Below are positions 10,669 to 22,656 of a DNA stretch of 64,000 nt, piece by piece. Source of the DNA: Rusavskia elegans (lineage: Eukaryota; Ascomycota; Lecanoromycetes; Teloschistales; Teloschistaceae); NCBI GenBank assembly GCA_011316305.1, contig SAUG01000094.1:186001-250000 (forward strand), in the 5' to 3' direction. Made by a program: the position numbers and the translations under genes. The notes under the pieces were generated by a model. That model was not told the DNA's origin. It did not search any database and saw nothing but the letters and a program-made list of their open reading frames with translations. Positions within the stretch are counted from its first letter, which is position 1. The number at the start of each line of letters is the position of its first letter.

Positions 10669-11197
10669 CCGAATCACGTCACTTCTTTACCGGCTATGGA
10701 TCGGCATGTGGCGAGTGGGATTGGGAGGGAGTTGAGTGCAGATGCGGATACGCATAAGAAGGGTGATCCTTTACCGATTGACGGGCAGAAAGTTTGATAT
10801 TCCTGAACCCTCTGCATACAAATCCAGCGTTATTCGGATCGGCGAGTTCGATCCGGTCACAATGGCATCATCGTTGAGCTTGTTCAGTGTCTCACGTACT
10901 GACTCGTGACCTTCTGGAACTTGGTCAGCGCTCGGCGCTTGCAAAGGTATCTCGTTCAATTATAGTCTTCAAGTATAATATATACAATACATGTCATGCT
11001 ACATGTCGTACATAGCTCTGGCCTGAACCACCAATTGTCGTGTTTCAGACCATCGGCATTATTGCAAGAGACACCCAGTCCTACACGAACCCTTATATGC
11101 TGCACCCCAAGGACCTGGAGCTGACTTGACAAGATCGCGCTAGATGCCGGTGTATAAGTCAACGAGTTGATCTCCGGATGTGCAGGTGAAAAATGAC
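10669..11197. other. Intergenic, convergent 3' region
   Basis: This lies between the end of the FNT relic (+) and the end of the deubiquitinase gene (-). I see nothing beyond short AT-rich stretches around 10965-10990. Confidence 0.5.
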
Positions 11198-14060
11198 TTA
11201 GGCTTTGATCTTCTGGTAAAAGAGCAAATATGCCACCTTGTTGTCCTTGAAGTTAAAGCGTCCGACTGGTGTGCGATGGCCAGACGAGCTTTGAGGAGTC
11301 GCTGCACCATTGACCACCCCCGACCATTTCTTGCTGGCAGTCGTTGATCCAGAACTTGCTCCGTTGACTTGGCTCCACCCCTTTTCGGCCTGAGCTTGCT
11401 CCTCGTTTTCCTGATCAATTTTATCGTAGAGGTTTTGACTCGAGACAGCATCGTCTTTGTGCTGCTGCAGCGCCGCAGCAAGTACCTTCGGGTCCTCTTC
11501 ACTACCTCCTTCGGCCACGTCTTCGCTCCGTACGCGGCGGATAACCGTATCATCAAGTCGAATCCATTCCTTCCCGTCTTGACGTCGAACGTCGACAGTG
11601 TAATGACCGCCACTGGCGTTTTTGCCGTGATGATACACTACCCCAATCAAGCGATATTTGGGCAATCCACCATGGGCAACTATGCCTCCTCGCTTGTGTT
11701 GAGGGAACACTTCCTTGGGAATCTCAAGGTCCAGGGGATATCCGACCTTCTTCCAGATTTTTTGAGTCCCTCCAGCGTTATCGTACTGAAAGCGCTTGAG
11801 GTGCAATATCAAAACCTGTGGAAGTGTTTCGATTGTGACTTGCTTGGTCGCCGTAATTCCAGGCCCACGTGGCGAGTTGAAGTCTCCATGAAGGGTCTCG
11901 GAATGTGTCAAGCCCTTAAGAGCGTCAACAATGCTATTTACATGCGGAGCTCCAATGTCTAGTTGAAGAGGCTGATATGGTTCCAATGTCACGGAACTCT
12001 TCATACCCGGGACGCGCAGCTCCGATCTCAGTTTGCCGCCGAAAATCTTGGTAATGGGCGATTCCGTAAGGATGGTACCAGAAGACCTGGTGATTGCAGC
12101 TTTCTGTTTGGGACCAACCTCAAGCCATCCGTTGTCGACAGCCGACTCTGGCCCGTTTGATTCAGTCAAAAGAGACCTCGTGTCCTCTGACGCTGGATTG
12201 TGTAAAGAGCTTCTCATCACCCGGCTGCACTCATCGTGCATTTCCTCCAACAGGAACCCTAAGAACTCTTCCGCATCCTGTTGATGGCCGCGCTGAGAAT
12301 ATCTTAGCACATTCCATCGAGGTAGGAACCAGGTACTTACTCTCATTGACGAGAATCGTGGAAGCCGTCTGATCACCTCGTATACGAATTCTGGAATGAA
12401 AGCATCGCCATACTGTTCAATCTCACCCTTACGCAGTCGCAAGCGCAATTTCTCAACAGATTCCGCGGAATCAATAATGGGAAACTCTTGCATGAACATG
12501 ATCCTAGTCTGGTGTCAATACCAAATCAATATCGCGTCTCATATAGGTAACTAACATTGCATCAACAAGCGGTGTTTCGCTTTTGAAATTGTGAGCTACG
12601 CGTCGCCCTAACTTCTCAAGCAAGTCATAAAAGGGGACGCAGAAGACCAATATTTGAAGCACCTAAGCCGTGTCAGAATACACATCATTAGTGTTGCAAG
12701 AAGAAAGTTGATATACCGAATTCATATAACACATGTTTCCCGTATTGACAAGGCCACGGGGCTCAACGAAGGTTACTCGCCTGTCTTCGGAGCTATGGTC
12801 ATAATCACGCAGCACGTCGACCAGTGAAGAAGCCTTGGGATGTTGGAAACCGTTGACTGGCAACGAAGCGCCATCCATTACCTTGCCTCCCGAAGGAATG
12901 TTCGTTGGCTTCGCTCTGACCAAGTCTGCCCAGGATTTCGGCGCGGCCTTCGCTGGGGATGAAGTCGGGGTGACGATAGGGTCGGATGCGGTTGACGACT
13001 CATCTTGATTGACGTGGACAGCCACTCGCATGGCATTTGTAAGATGATCGGCGTTTGAGGGTGGAGCTGGTGCTACGGTCTCTGAGGTGACACTGACTGA
13101 AGCCCGTTTGGCGGGACGAGACGGTAGAGGAACATTGGGGATAGCTGGTACTATTGGTATAGAAAGGTTGGCCTTGTGAAGCGGCTTCGAAGGAGCTGCG
13201 CTCTGCTGTCGTGGTAAGACTGGAGCCACGGCGGAAGAAGGCGTAGTAGGCTGAGTGGAATCAGTCTCGGATGGAGCATGCGAGGTAAGTGGTGTTTCTT
13301 GACTCGGGGGAGCAGATGCAGATTCGATAGGCTGATGTGGTTTCAACAATGGTAATGAGGGTTCTGCTGTCGAAAATTCAGGATTACTTGGCAGGTTACT
13401 CCTGGGTGGTAATTTGACGGGATCACTAGATGACTGGGGAGTAGGTCGTTTGCGGCGTCTTCGGGGGTTTCTTGGTGGGAAAGCGCCTTCTTCGAACGAA
13501 TACCACGGAAGCTGAATGATGTGAGTGAGGCCACTTATAATTATCAAAGGAGCTTTACGTACTGGAGGGTAATATGGCAAGCGGTGAAGTTGTGGAGGCG
13601 GGGGGGTTGGCGGAGCTAGGCGGGGGCTAGATAGGCTTCTCGGACCTGAAGGAGGAACATGAAGGGAGGCATTGGACGAGGCAGGGGAAAGGACGTCATG
13701 ACGCGAGGGGATGGATGATAGCGAAGGCGGGTTTAAGGGCATTTGAGGCCGAGGATGTAAATGTGGTGGAGGATGTTGCGGGCTATAGGTTTGGTAGGAA
13801 GGGTTCATCATCGGTGGATAATGCTGGTATGGCCTTGCCATGGAGACAGGTATTTGCTGATATGGATACCATTGCTGTTGGTGTGGCTGCTGATACTGGG
13901 GCGGTGGAGGAGGATGTGGGTAGGGATGTTGATAGGGCTGGTACATGTGCTGCATATGAGGAAGCGGAGGAGGCCCTGCTGTCGGATAATGGATCTCATG
14001 CTGTCGCCTGCCATTATGAAGAGGAATTGCCGGCTGGACAGGTCCATGGGGGGAGTTCAT
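11198..14060 (-). CDS. Ubiquitin carboxyl-terminal hydrolase, Ubp3/USP10 type
   Basis: Five exons (14060-13563, 13511-12717, 12662-12556, 12503-12341, 12292-11198) give 885 residues. The first half is Pro/Gln/Ser-rich and disordered. The USP domain starts near residue 420: Cys box GLVNTGNMCYMNS (nucleophile Cys427, cut by intron 2), the RRGHQQDAEEFLGFLLEE segment across intron 4, and the His box ASGGHYTVDV with WIRLDDTVIRRV. Ubp3 family enzymes remove ubiquitin from trafficking and stress-response substrates with a Bre5/G3BP partner. Introns 1 (51 nt) and 4 (48 nt) are multiples of three without stops, so read-through stays open. They are called introns because PPLPWYS and SMRRGHQQD become continuous, as in the family, when they are removed. 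The frame is open further upstream without an ATG, so a 5' exon is possible. Confidence 0.9.
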
Positions 14061-14707
14061 CGCGGGCTGGCCAGCCGCGAGGGCTGCTTTTGCGGGCGTC
14101 GCACCCGCGGCGATCGTCGGCCGGATTCTTTCGACGTCACGGTTGCTTCGGAAGGTGAGAATTTGCTTTGGGGATGCCGCTCGCTTGAGCTTGACATGAA
14201 GAAGGGCTCAGTCTGCACGGAATACAGTAGACTGACGGAGAGTCAATATGCGGCTATGCTCCGAATCAGCAAGTATTTCTAAGCTGGCTGGTGATGATGT
14301 TCCTACCTCAGTGAGATGTATGTGAGCGCACACAGGATGGATTCCAGTTAACGATCTGCGAGTGATACACTGGTTGAGATACAGAGGGGAAGACCTTCGG
14401 TTGATGGGTTGAAGTGGAGAGCGGAGGTAATAATTATTGCACTGAATGAGTTGAACGGCACGCCGACAAGGCTTAAAGCTCAGGCTTACGCTAGTTGGCA
14501 ATCCTTGGCGCTGCCCCGCCGTTTCCAGATCGGATGATGACTCGTTTGTGTACCTGTCTATCTCTACCTACTCTACTACTTTAGGAGAACCTCCTGTTGC
14601 CCCTTAGCTGTCGACGCTTTGCGGGTGGTGTAGAGTCTGACAAGTCATACCACATCACTCCGGGGACTATGGCCACCATGACCTGATCAACCACCCGCCC
14701 TATTTTC
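14061..14707. promoter_or_regulatory. Divergent promoter region (deubiquitinase / RING protein)
   Basis: 647 bp between divergent starts. The stretch nearest the deubiquitinase start is open in that gene's frame for ~50 codons and could hold an upstream exon. I see no clear regulatory motif otherwise. Confidence 0.4.
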
Positions 14708-17073
14708 ATGCCTTCTCACGTTATGTCTTCGTCGAACTCGTCTCTCCCTCCTGCCATCTCGAAGAACGCGAGTGTTCAGACTCAGATACCCTCTCCATCC
14801 CAAGCTCAGGCAATTTCATCACTCGGTGCCGAGAATCATCCACAGAGGAGAAGCGGAGGGACTGGGAGTTTCGGCGCAGGATCCACCACTCGAGCATCGC
14901 CCGCCGCCCGGAACAACCAACCCTTACGAAAGCAGCATAAAGGCCAGAGAAGGCCTCGGCTTGCGGATGAGGATGCTGCTGCTGAGTCCGTAAGCCATGG
15001 CCATCAAGCAGGATACATTGCCCGTTGGACATGGCTGATGCTAGCAGGCCGTTATGCAATCCACAAGGAATCGTAAGGGCCAGACGTCCATCACCCATCT
15101 CATGAACTTCGTTCTGCCACCCAGGCCGCAAAATCATTCCTACTCGAACAATGCACGCAACAGCCGCCGGAATCCGACCTGGGGCCTTGGTTCGGGCTAT
15201 CACGCAGCTGACAAGGCAAGGTAAGACATCGCTTCTGCCATCGACCAGTGTTTACCTCTGCTCGGATACTGACCCTCACAGGTACATCCATGCAAATTAT
15301 CGATTCATTGTTGATCCTCAAGGCGATTACCGAGCTCAAGCTCTCGATGCAGATGTCCATCTTGATTGGGCAACCGTACTCCAAATCTTGGCTTCTGCCA
15401 AATCCCAGAGTGCGAGCTGCCCAATATGCTTATCTCATCCGGTTGCGCCTCGAATGGCTAAATGTGGACATATCTTTTGCTTGCCATGTTTGTTACGTTA
15501 TATGCACTCGACCGATGATGCTGCCCCTGTTTTGGAGAAACGACCCCGGTGGAAGAAATGTCCAATCTGCTGGGACAGTGTGTATGTATCAGAAACACGA
15601 CCCGTCAGATGGTTCACCGGCCAGGAAGGCGACTCACCACAGGAGGGTTGCGACGTGGTTCTTCGACTTATTACCAGACAGCCTGGGAGTACACTGGCTT
15701 TACCGCGAGACGGTGCAGCATCACTGGAGTCAGGAGAAATCATTCCATGGTATTTTGCGGCTGAGATCATGGACTATGCTCGTGTCATGAAGGGAGGTGA
15801 AGACTACATGACATCTGAGTACGACCGGGAAATTGAAGAGTTGCAGCAGCAAGAACGAGAAGATGAGCTCATCTTCGGGGAAGAAACACAGTGGACGCAA
15901 AAGGCCATTGCAGCCATCTCGGAGTTAAAGGGGAGACTAAAGGGATTGGGGAATCCTCCGGTTGTTTCTGCAATACCGAGTGAGAGAAAGTCGCGACGTG
16001 CACCAGTTACGTTTCACGAGCACCATTCCGAAAGCCCGGATTTCCATCTGGCCCAGCATGCTTCAACGTCCGATCGGTTTCCATCTGCGATATCGCTCAT
16101 CCCAGGAGCTAGCAACCCAGACCCGCATCCCGACAAGGACATATCATTCACGAACCATGAACGGGTTGCTCTACCTGTAGGCGAGAGATCACTATCACGG
16201 CCGAAGGGGACAGTCAACCATCCTAATACTCTACCATTCTTCTTCTACGAGGCACTGCAGCATTTTTACCTTTCGCCGCTCGACATCCGTATACTTCGAG
16301 TTGCGTTTGGAGACTTCTCCTTATTCCCTTCCACTATCCTCCCAAGGGTGGAGCGAGTATCGACCGGCCATATAGTTGATGATGAGCTCAGGCGGAGAGC
16401 CAAATACCTCGCCCATCTACCCCGAGGCTGTGAAGTGGCCTTCCTGGAGTGTGACTGGACAGACACTGTCAGCCCTGAGGTATTGAGCGGCTTCTCCAAT
16501 GAGATTGAACGACGCCGGAAGCGGAACCATGAGAAGGAAGCGCGCGAGGAGAAGGAGCGTGTCCGAGCGGAGAAGAAGGAAGACGACGAACGTTGGGCGG
16601 CCGCAAGGAGGCGACGGCCTGCAGTTCCTCCTGATAACTTCACGAGCACGGATTCCGAGCCAGTCGCGGTCCCCGAAGCAGCAGACTTGGTCCCGTCGTC
16701 GTTGGATTCGGCATTGACATCCTCGTCACCACCCTGGCCGTCATCTCGGGCGCAAGCTGGCTCCGGTTTTGCGTCGTTGGCATCTCCATCAACAAGCCCG
16801 TCAGCACCCCGGACGGTCTGGGGCACTGCAGCTATTGCTCCAGCGCCATCGGTACCGGCAGCGATCGAGGAGGACCCGCCATTGCCTGAGCATGACGGAT
16901 GGCTCCAAAATTGGGAGGAAGATCTATTACGCGAAGATGATCTGGCATACCATCTTGAGGCTAGCTCGATTGCGGACAACAACGCCAAGGCAGCAGCTGC
17001 GAGCGCGAGCAGTAAGAAGAAGAAAGGGAAGAAGATCACGTTGATGTCAACGAATGCACGCCGAGGTGCTTGA
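14708..17073 (+). CDS. RING-finger protein of the Mag2/RNF10 family
   Basis: Exons 14708-14989, 15045-15220 and 15282-17073, with introns of 55 nt (phase 0) and 61 nt (phase 2), give 749 residues (744 if the ATG at 14723 is used). The N-terminal part is Ser/Pro/Gln-rich. The family block RKGQTSITHLMNFVLPPRPQ precedes YIHANYRFIVDPQGDYR, then a C3HC4 RING at about residues 199-252: CPICLSHPVAPRMAKCGHIFCLPC ... CPICW. A coiled-coil, KEREE-rich helix follows in the second half. The very C-terminus (KKKKGKKITLMSTNARRGA) is also family-like. By homology it is a ubiquitin E3: yeast Mag2 and human RNF10 ubiquitinate small-subunit ribosomal proteins on stalled ribosomes. It faces a deubiquitinase whose yeast/human relatives (Ubp3, USP10) reverse ribosomal ubiquitination. 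Confidence 0.92.
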
Positions 17074-17671
17074 GCGTGAGAGCATTGGTATTATCAACCT
17101 TATGAATGAAAGACTTGCATTCACATAGACAGCAATCTAGACTAGGAGCAATTGTTGTGCAATTGCAAGGATTCCGGGAGCATGCTACATGATGGGCGTA
17201 AAGGAAACCTTTGCTGGAAGAGTCACGGAGCGTCCAACTGGCATGGCTGAAGCTAGGGATTATCTGCAGCTTGGACAAGGATCTGTGTTCCATGAACTTT
17301 TGCCATTGCCATCAGTCATTAGATCATCCTCTTGTAAAGTGAGGTAGCATGTAAAAACGCTGGGGTTTTGTTTGCCTTTACCTTAGGCACGGCATGCTGC
17401 ATGAAGGGATTATTTTGTGCCGACGTTCGCCCAGCCTTCTTTTATCCATTTATATCCCCTGCAAAACAACGCAGGTCGTTGATCGCAGTCATTGATCGCA
17501 CCAGATCAACGACTTTCCCTATATCTCTCCACGACTGCTCCGCTGTGGGCTGCCGTGCCAGGCCTTTGTCGCTCAGTCGTTCTTTCAGAGTCGCTATGCT
17601 CCAGCTGTTATAACCCACCTCCGATCATCTTCTGCTCCACGAAGCGCATCGCGCTCCATTAATCCCCAACC
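17074..17671. other. Intergenic between RING gene and sterol reductase gene
   Basis: About 600 bp between co-oriented genes. It presumably holds the terminator of the first and the promoter of the second. No motif stands out and I see no gene. Confidence 0.4.
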
Positions 17672-19705
17672 ATGGTTTCAACGCGTGCCCAAACTGGGGA
17701 GACGCCCAGGTATGCTTCACTTCATGCTTCTAGACCTCCGCTATCATCTTGTCCGCTCCCATTCTAATCATGTGACAGGAAGACACCTCATCCTGGCTTC
17801 GTGGAAACCCCGACCCCGGCGCGTCACCTCCCTTCTGGAGACCACGACTCGCGATCCACCGCTTCTGACGCTGGGAGCAAAGACATGCACATGTCTGTGA
17901 GGCGTAAAAAAGCCCCACGAAGCAGTGATCCTGACGGTAGAACCTCGTCCACTCCCAAGACACCTAGGACTGTCGCGAAAAAGAGCGGTGATGCGAAGCC
18001 AAATGCAAACAAAACCCCCGACGAAATCGTGTGTAAGCATTGCAAGAAGCCTGATAGCCGTGTGGGAAATCCGATCGTTTTCTGCGACCGCTGCGACGCG
18101 CCCTGGCACCAGGCATGTCATAAACCGTCCATTCCGCAGCACGTCATTGAGGTTGAAGAAGCCGAATGGTTCTGCGGAGACTGCTTGAGCCAAAAGCAGA
18201 ACCCGGCAGATGGATCCAACGACCCTTTGGAATTTGGAGGTACGCTGGGCGTCTGTGCGATCATGGCCATCTTTCCTGCCTTGATGTACTACCTGTGGAT
18301 TGGCGCGACGTATTACGACGGTCATTTACCGTGGCCTGCAAAAGACCAGAGCTTGCGAGAATTTGTAGGGCAATTGGGCAGTCTGGCCTATGAGGGCGCA
18401 TTCCCGAGCCTCAAGGCGTGGGCAATCTATTGGGGGTTCATGGTTTTCGAAGCAATTTGTTATCTCTATCTCCCTGGAATAACGGTTCAGGGCAAGCCAT
18501 TGCCACATGAGAACGGCCGACGTCTTGAGTACTACTGTTCAGGGATGTGGTCATTTTACACCACGATCCTCGTCGCGGCTGGACTCCATCTCAGCGGCAT
18601 ATTCAAGCTCTACACGATCCTCGACGAATTTGGCCCAATCATGTCGGTCGCGATCCTCTCGGGATTTGCCATCTCCGTGGTAGCATACTCGTCGGCACAG
18701 TACCGCGGAGCCACAATTCGGATGACGGGCCGGCCCATCTACGATTTCTTCATGGGGGCCGAATTGAACCCGCGCATGTTTGGACTGCTTGACCTCAAGA
18801 TGTTTTCGGAGGTCCGAATACCTTGGTACCTGCTCTTCTTCATTTCATGCGCCGCGGCGGCACGGCAGTACGATCAATTCGGCTACGTGACTGGAGAAAT
18901 CATGTTCCTGGTGATGGCACACTTCTTGTATGCCAACGCCTGCGCCAAAGGCGAAGAGTGCATCACAACCACGTGGTAAGGCGGATATGCGGAAGGAGGG
19001 CAGACCTTAAGCTGATTCATTCCAGGGACATGTATTACGAGAAATGGGGATTCCTGCTGATCTTTTGGAACTTCGCGGGAGTTCCCCTGACGTACTGCCA
19101 TTGCACGCTATACCTTGCCAACCATGCTCCTTCAGTATATCACTGGAATGGCTACGCGCTGACTGCGTTCTACGTTGCTTATCTTTTCGTCTACTGGATA
19201 TGGGACACCACGAACAGTCAAAAGAATCGCTTCAGGCAAGAAGAACGCGGCACGCTAGTCGAACGGAGAAACCCTTTCCAGCTCCCGTGGCAGACTGTCA
19301 AAAACCCTCATATCATCAGGACCGAGGCTGGAGAGTCGATTCTTGCGGATGGATGGTGTAAGTTGACATGATCTTACAATCCGCAAAGGTTGAAATCTAA
19401 CAGCTTGTTTAGATGGATATGCGCGCAAAATGCACTACACGGCGGACATGTACTTTGCACTGTCATGGGCCTTGATCACGGGGTTCTCGAGCCCACTCCC
19501 CTGGTTCTACCCTGTGTTCTTCTTCATCATGATCAGCCATCGCGCGTATCGGGACATTCAGAAGTGCGAAGCCAAGTATGGAGAAGCGTGGCAGGAGTAC
19601 AAGCGACAAGTGCCGTACTTGTTCATTCCAGTGAGTTTTGCTATGCCGGGTCTTTCTTTGCAAAAGTCAGCAAGCTAATATCGGGGTTTGCAGTACGTGT
19701 TCTGA
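17672..19705 (+). CDS. PHD finger fused to C-24(28) sterol reductase (Erg4 family)
   Basis: Exons 17672-17709, 17779-18975, 19026-19357, 19413-19630 and 19694-19705 give 598 residues; every junction is phase-consistent. Residues ~1-85 are basic and polar. A canonical C4HC3 PHD finger follows at ~85-140: VCKHC, then FCDRC, WHQAC and WFCGDC. From ~155 comes a complete sterol reductase with about eight hydrophobic segments and the Erg4 landmarks [37 protein letters not shown] and the C-terminal block with [19 protein letters not shown]. Erg4 performs the last step of ergosterol synthesis (reduction of the C-24(28) bond) in the ER with NADPH. The PHD finger reads through into the reductase within exon 2, with no stop or intron between, so the fusion is not an annotation artefact. 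Animal lamin B receptor has a comparable layout (Tudor domain plus sterol reductase). Confidence 0.92.
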
Positions 19706-20087
19706 GATGGAGATTTCCTGTACCAGGTGCAATGGGCGTAATACACGAAATGTATTCCCGGATATCCATGCCGCGTTTCCTCATCAGCTGCCATTCGGCT
19801 GAAACGACTTTTGGGGATCAGAAGCACTTCCTTGAATCACATGATCTAGGTATTGAGAACCACATCTGGGAGGTTTTGTATATATCGTACTCTTATGCCG
19901 TTCGTCCTTTCATTTATTCTCTCTCGAACTCGGTAGGGGATACAAGTACTGGGGAGGCTCATGGTGTGGGGTCTCTGCATACTAGCGTGAGATTTATACT
20001 CATTCAGGACATCGAAACATTAATTATCTTCTATCAACCTCTCTTCACCACCAATTGTTCGCGTACTACCACCTCGTCCGCTTCAAG
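19706..20087. other. Intergenic
   Basis: 382 bp between the sterol reductase stop and the dienelactone hydrolase start, same strand. I see nothing further to annotate. Confidence 0.4.
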
Positions 20088-22053
20088 ATGTTAATCGAAG
20101 AATCCCACAAAGATGTCCCCACCAAGGCTGATGGCGATGGGAGTATGCGTATGTGAAACCACACATTCTAGAAAACAAAAGCCGACGATAACGATTCATT
20201 GCTATGACTGATTATCCTAATTCATGAAAGGCGTCTTCCTCTTCCACCCCAAAATCCCAAATTATCCTCACGCGCGCTTCCCCGGTGTTGTGGTGTTTTC
20301 GGAGATCTACCAAGGTACATATACACCTACACACACCCTCGGGATACTACTTTCACAATCCCCTCTCCCTCTTCCCTTCCCCTCCTGATTAAAATTCTAT
20401 ACGCAAATGTCGAGAAAGAGAAGGAAAGAAAAGCAGCTTTTTTTCGTCTATATAAATTATCCCAGATAATACATATCCCTCCTCCCCCACACGCCCACAC
20501 ACTCACTCACCCTCACACGGCAACAACAATAATAACATCAACTCATTAAAACAGTAACCGGTCCCGTCGCCCGCTTTGCCCGCCAAATCGCTGGCCATGG
20601 CTACATCGTCGCGGCTCCGTCGTCGTATCATGAATTTACGGGTCCCGAGCCGTTGGAGTATGATGTGCTGGGGACGGATGAGGGCAATACGTTCAAGATA
20701 AAGAAGGTATGTAAGTTTGTGTTGGTATCTCGTCTTTCGGTTTCAATTTCGATTTCATCGTGACTGGGAGGAATGTATTTTTTGATGATTGTGAGATTTT
20801 GTTGTCCGGAAAGGAGAATGGAGTGGGGTAGGGGGATGGAGGTAAGGGGCTGGGGGAATTGAGCTGACTGTGAGGATCAGAAAGTCGCTGCCTACGACGA
20901 AGACGCCGACTTAGCTGTTTCGATGCTTCTGGGCCTAAAGACTTGCAATGGGAGGGTGGGAGCTACGGGCATGTGTCTTGGTATGTCATATATATCTGTT
21001 TCCCCTTTACATACACTTCCTTCCATTCTCTAATTCTCATTCTTCCTCCATTATACCCAAACACTGGCGGTGATCAACGTCGCCCTTTCTTCCAACAAAC
21101 AGGGCCTCCGCAACCCCACAGGTCGCCATCCCCAACTAGTATAGCTCTAATGGCGCTATTAACATGCCTAAAATTACTATGCCACTACTCCTGCTTGTTG
21201 AATTTTACCACGAGTATTTCTATCAAGTTACATAGATACAGCTGACCATCGCACACAAAACAGGCGGCCACCTGGCCTTCCGCGCCGCCTTCGACAAACG
21301 AGTCGCGGCCGCGGTATGCTATTTCGCAACGGATATACACAGCCATTCGCTTGGCGAGGGCAAGAAGGACAATAGTCTTGAGCGGGCGGGTGAGATCAGG
21401 GGGGAGATTGTTATGGTAAGTTTCCTTCCTTTCTTATCTTTTGGTAAGAGATGGATGAATATAATTATATGGTCCGATACGCTTGAGTGGAGTGGAGGGA
21501 AGGGGCCAATGGGTCATCGTTACGCGAGAGACTTTTCTTTTTGTTGGGGGGTTGCTAGACGGACAGGCCTGAGTGATACAGAGGATCAGACTACATTTTG
21601 CTAATGTGTGCATGCGTATGTGATACAGATCCACGGAAAATCCGACCCCCACGTCCCCCCTTCCGGCCGCGACCTCATCCGCAAAACCCTGCACGAAAAA
21701 AACGTCGTTTTCAGCTTTTATGAAATCGCGGGTGCTCAACGTGAGTCCACCTCTCACCCTCCCCTCCTTCCACCTTCCCCTGCCACCCCCCCCTCCCTAA
21801 CCCAATCTATCTCCCTCCCATCACATCACTCAAAGCAAAGAGCGACATAAAGCTGACGTCTTTGGTTGAGGACGGGGGTGTAGACGCATTCATCAGAGAC
21901 GAACTCAGTAAAGGACGGTATGATCCGTGGATTTCGAACGTGTGTTTCGCGATGCTGCTGGAGGTTTTTGGGCGGGTGTTGAGGTCGGAGTTGGGGGGGA
22001 GGGAGGGGGTTGCTGGGGGGGTGGGGGTGGGGATGGGGGCAGATGTTTGTTGA
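20088..22053 (+). CDS. Dienelactone hydrolase family protein
   Basis: Seven small exons (20088-20148, 20231-20314, 20555-20706, 20881-20980, 21264-21415, 21629-21740, 21884-22053) join in phase to give 276 residues. The alpha/beta-hydrolase core is complete: FPGVVVFSEIYQ; nucleophile elbow GATGMCLGGH with Cys131 as in dienelactone hydrolases; IHGKSDPHVP with Asp189; AQHAFIRDE with His221. The family opens lactone rings of carboxymethylenebutenolide type in aromatic degradation, but many fungal paralogues have unknown substrates. Introns are unusually long for this window (82-283 nt) and rich in C/T or G runs, and the last ~20 residues are an odd Gly/Val-rich tail. Cytosolic location is expected because no targeting signal is visible. 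Confidence 0.9.
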
Positions 22054-22656
22054 GGTGATGGGGTTTTTTGGTTGAGCTTATGGGGAGGTGTTCGGGTCTT
22101 GAGTAGGTTTTGTCCTGCTCGTGTCGCTGTGATTATGAGAATGGGTATCGATTGGATGATTTAGTTCTGCTGTACCTATACATGCTGTCGCCGAGGTCTT
22201 TTTCGCAGCCTGGGAACAAAGATATCACCTACACCTTAGGGCATCTGCATACGTTTCAGGGGCTTGCCGTACAACTGATCGTAATAAGAGGGTACAACAG
22301 TCGATACCTCGATAAAGATCATCGTAGCATCGATTACTTAGATCCTATATTGTAAGGTAGTTGCCTTTAAAATCATTCCTGGGTGGTATATTGCCTATAC
22401 TATGATTAGTCTTAATATTGGGAGACACTGCAGCTTGACTACTGTATCCAACACCACCAGTAGCGGGGGAGATGGTATTCTGTAGCGATCCTTGGGGATT
22501 TATTAGCTTGCCATTCTACTGAAGGTTCCAGTTAGAGGGTGAAAGCTTACAGTTTGAATTTCTCCGCTATCACAATCGGCTCGAGAGTCTCCTATATCTC
22601 TTGGGCTTCAATACCGAACGCGAATGCCTTGCCCACCCTTTATCCTTCCCCAGTCT
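22054..22656. other. Intergenic, convergent 3' region
   Basis: About 600 bp between two genes that end toward each other. It is AT-rich around 22330-22420. I see no gene. Confidence 0.5.
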
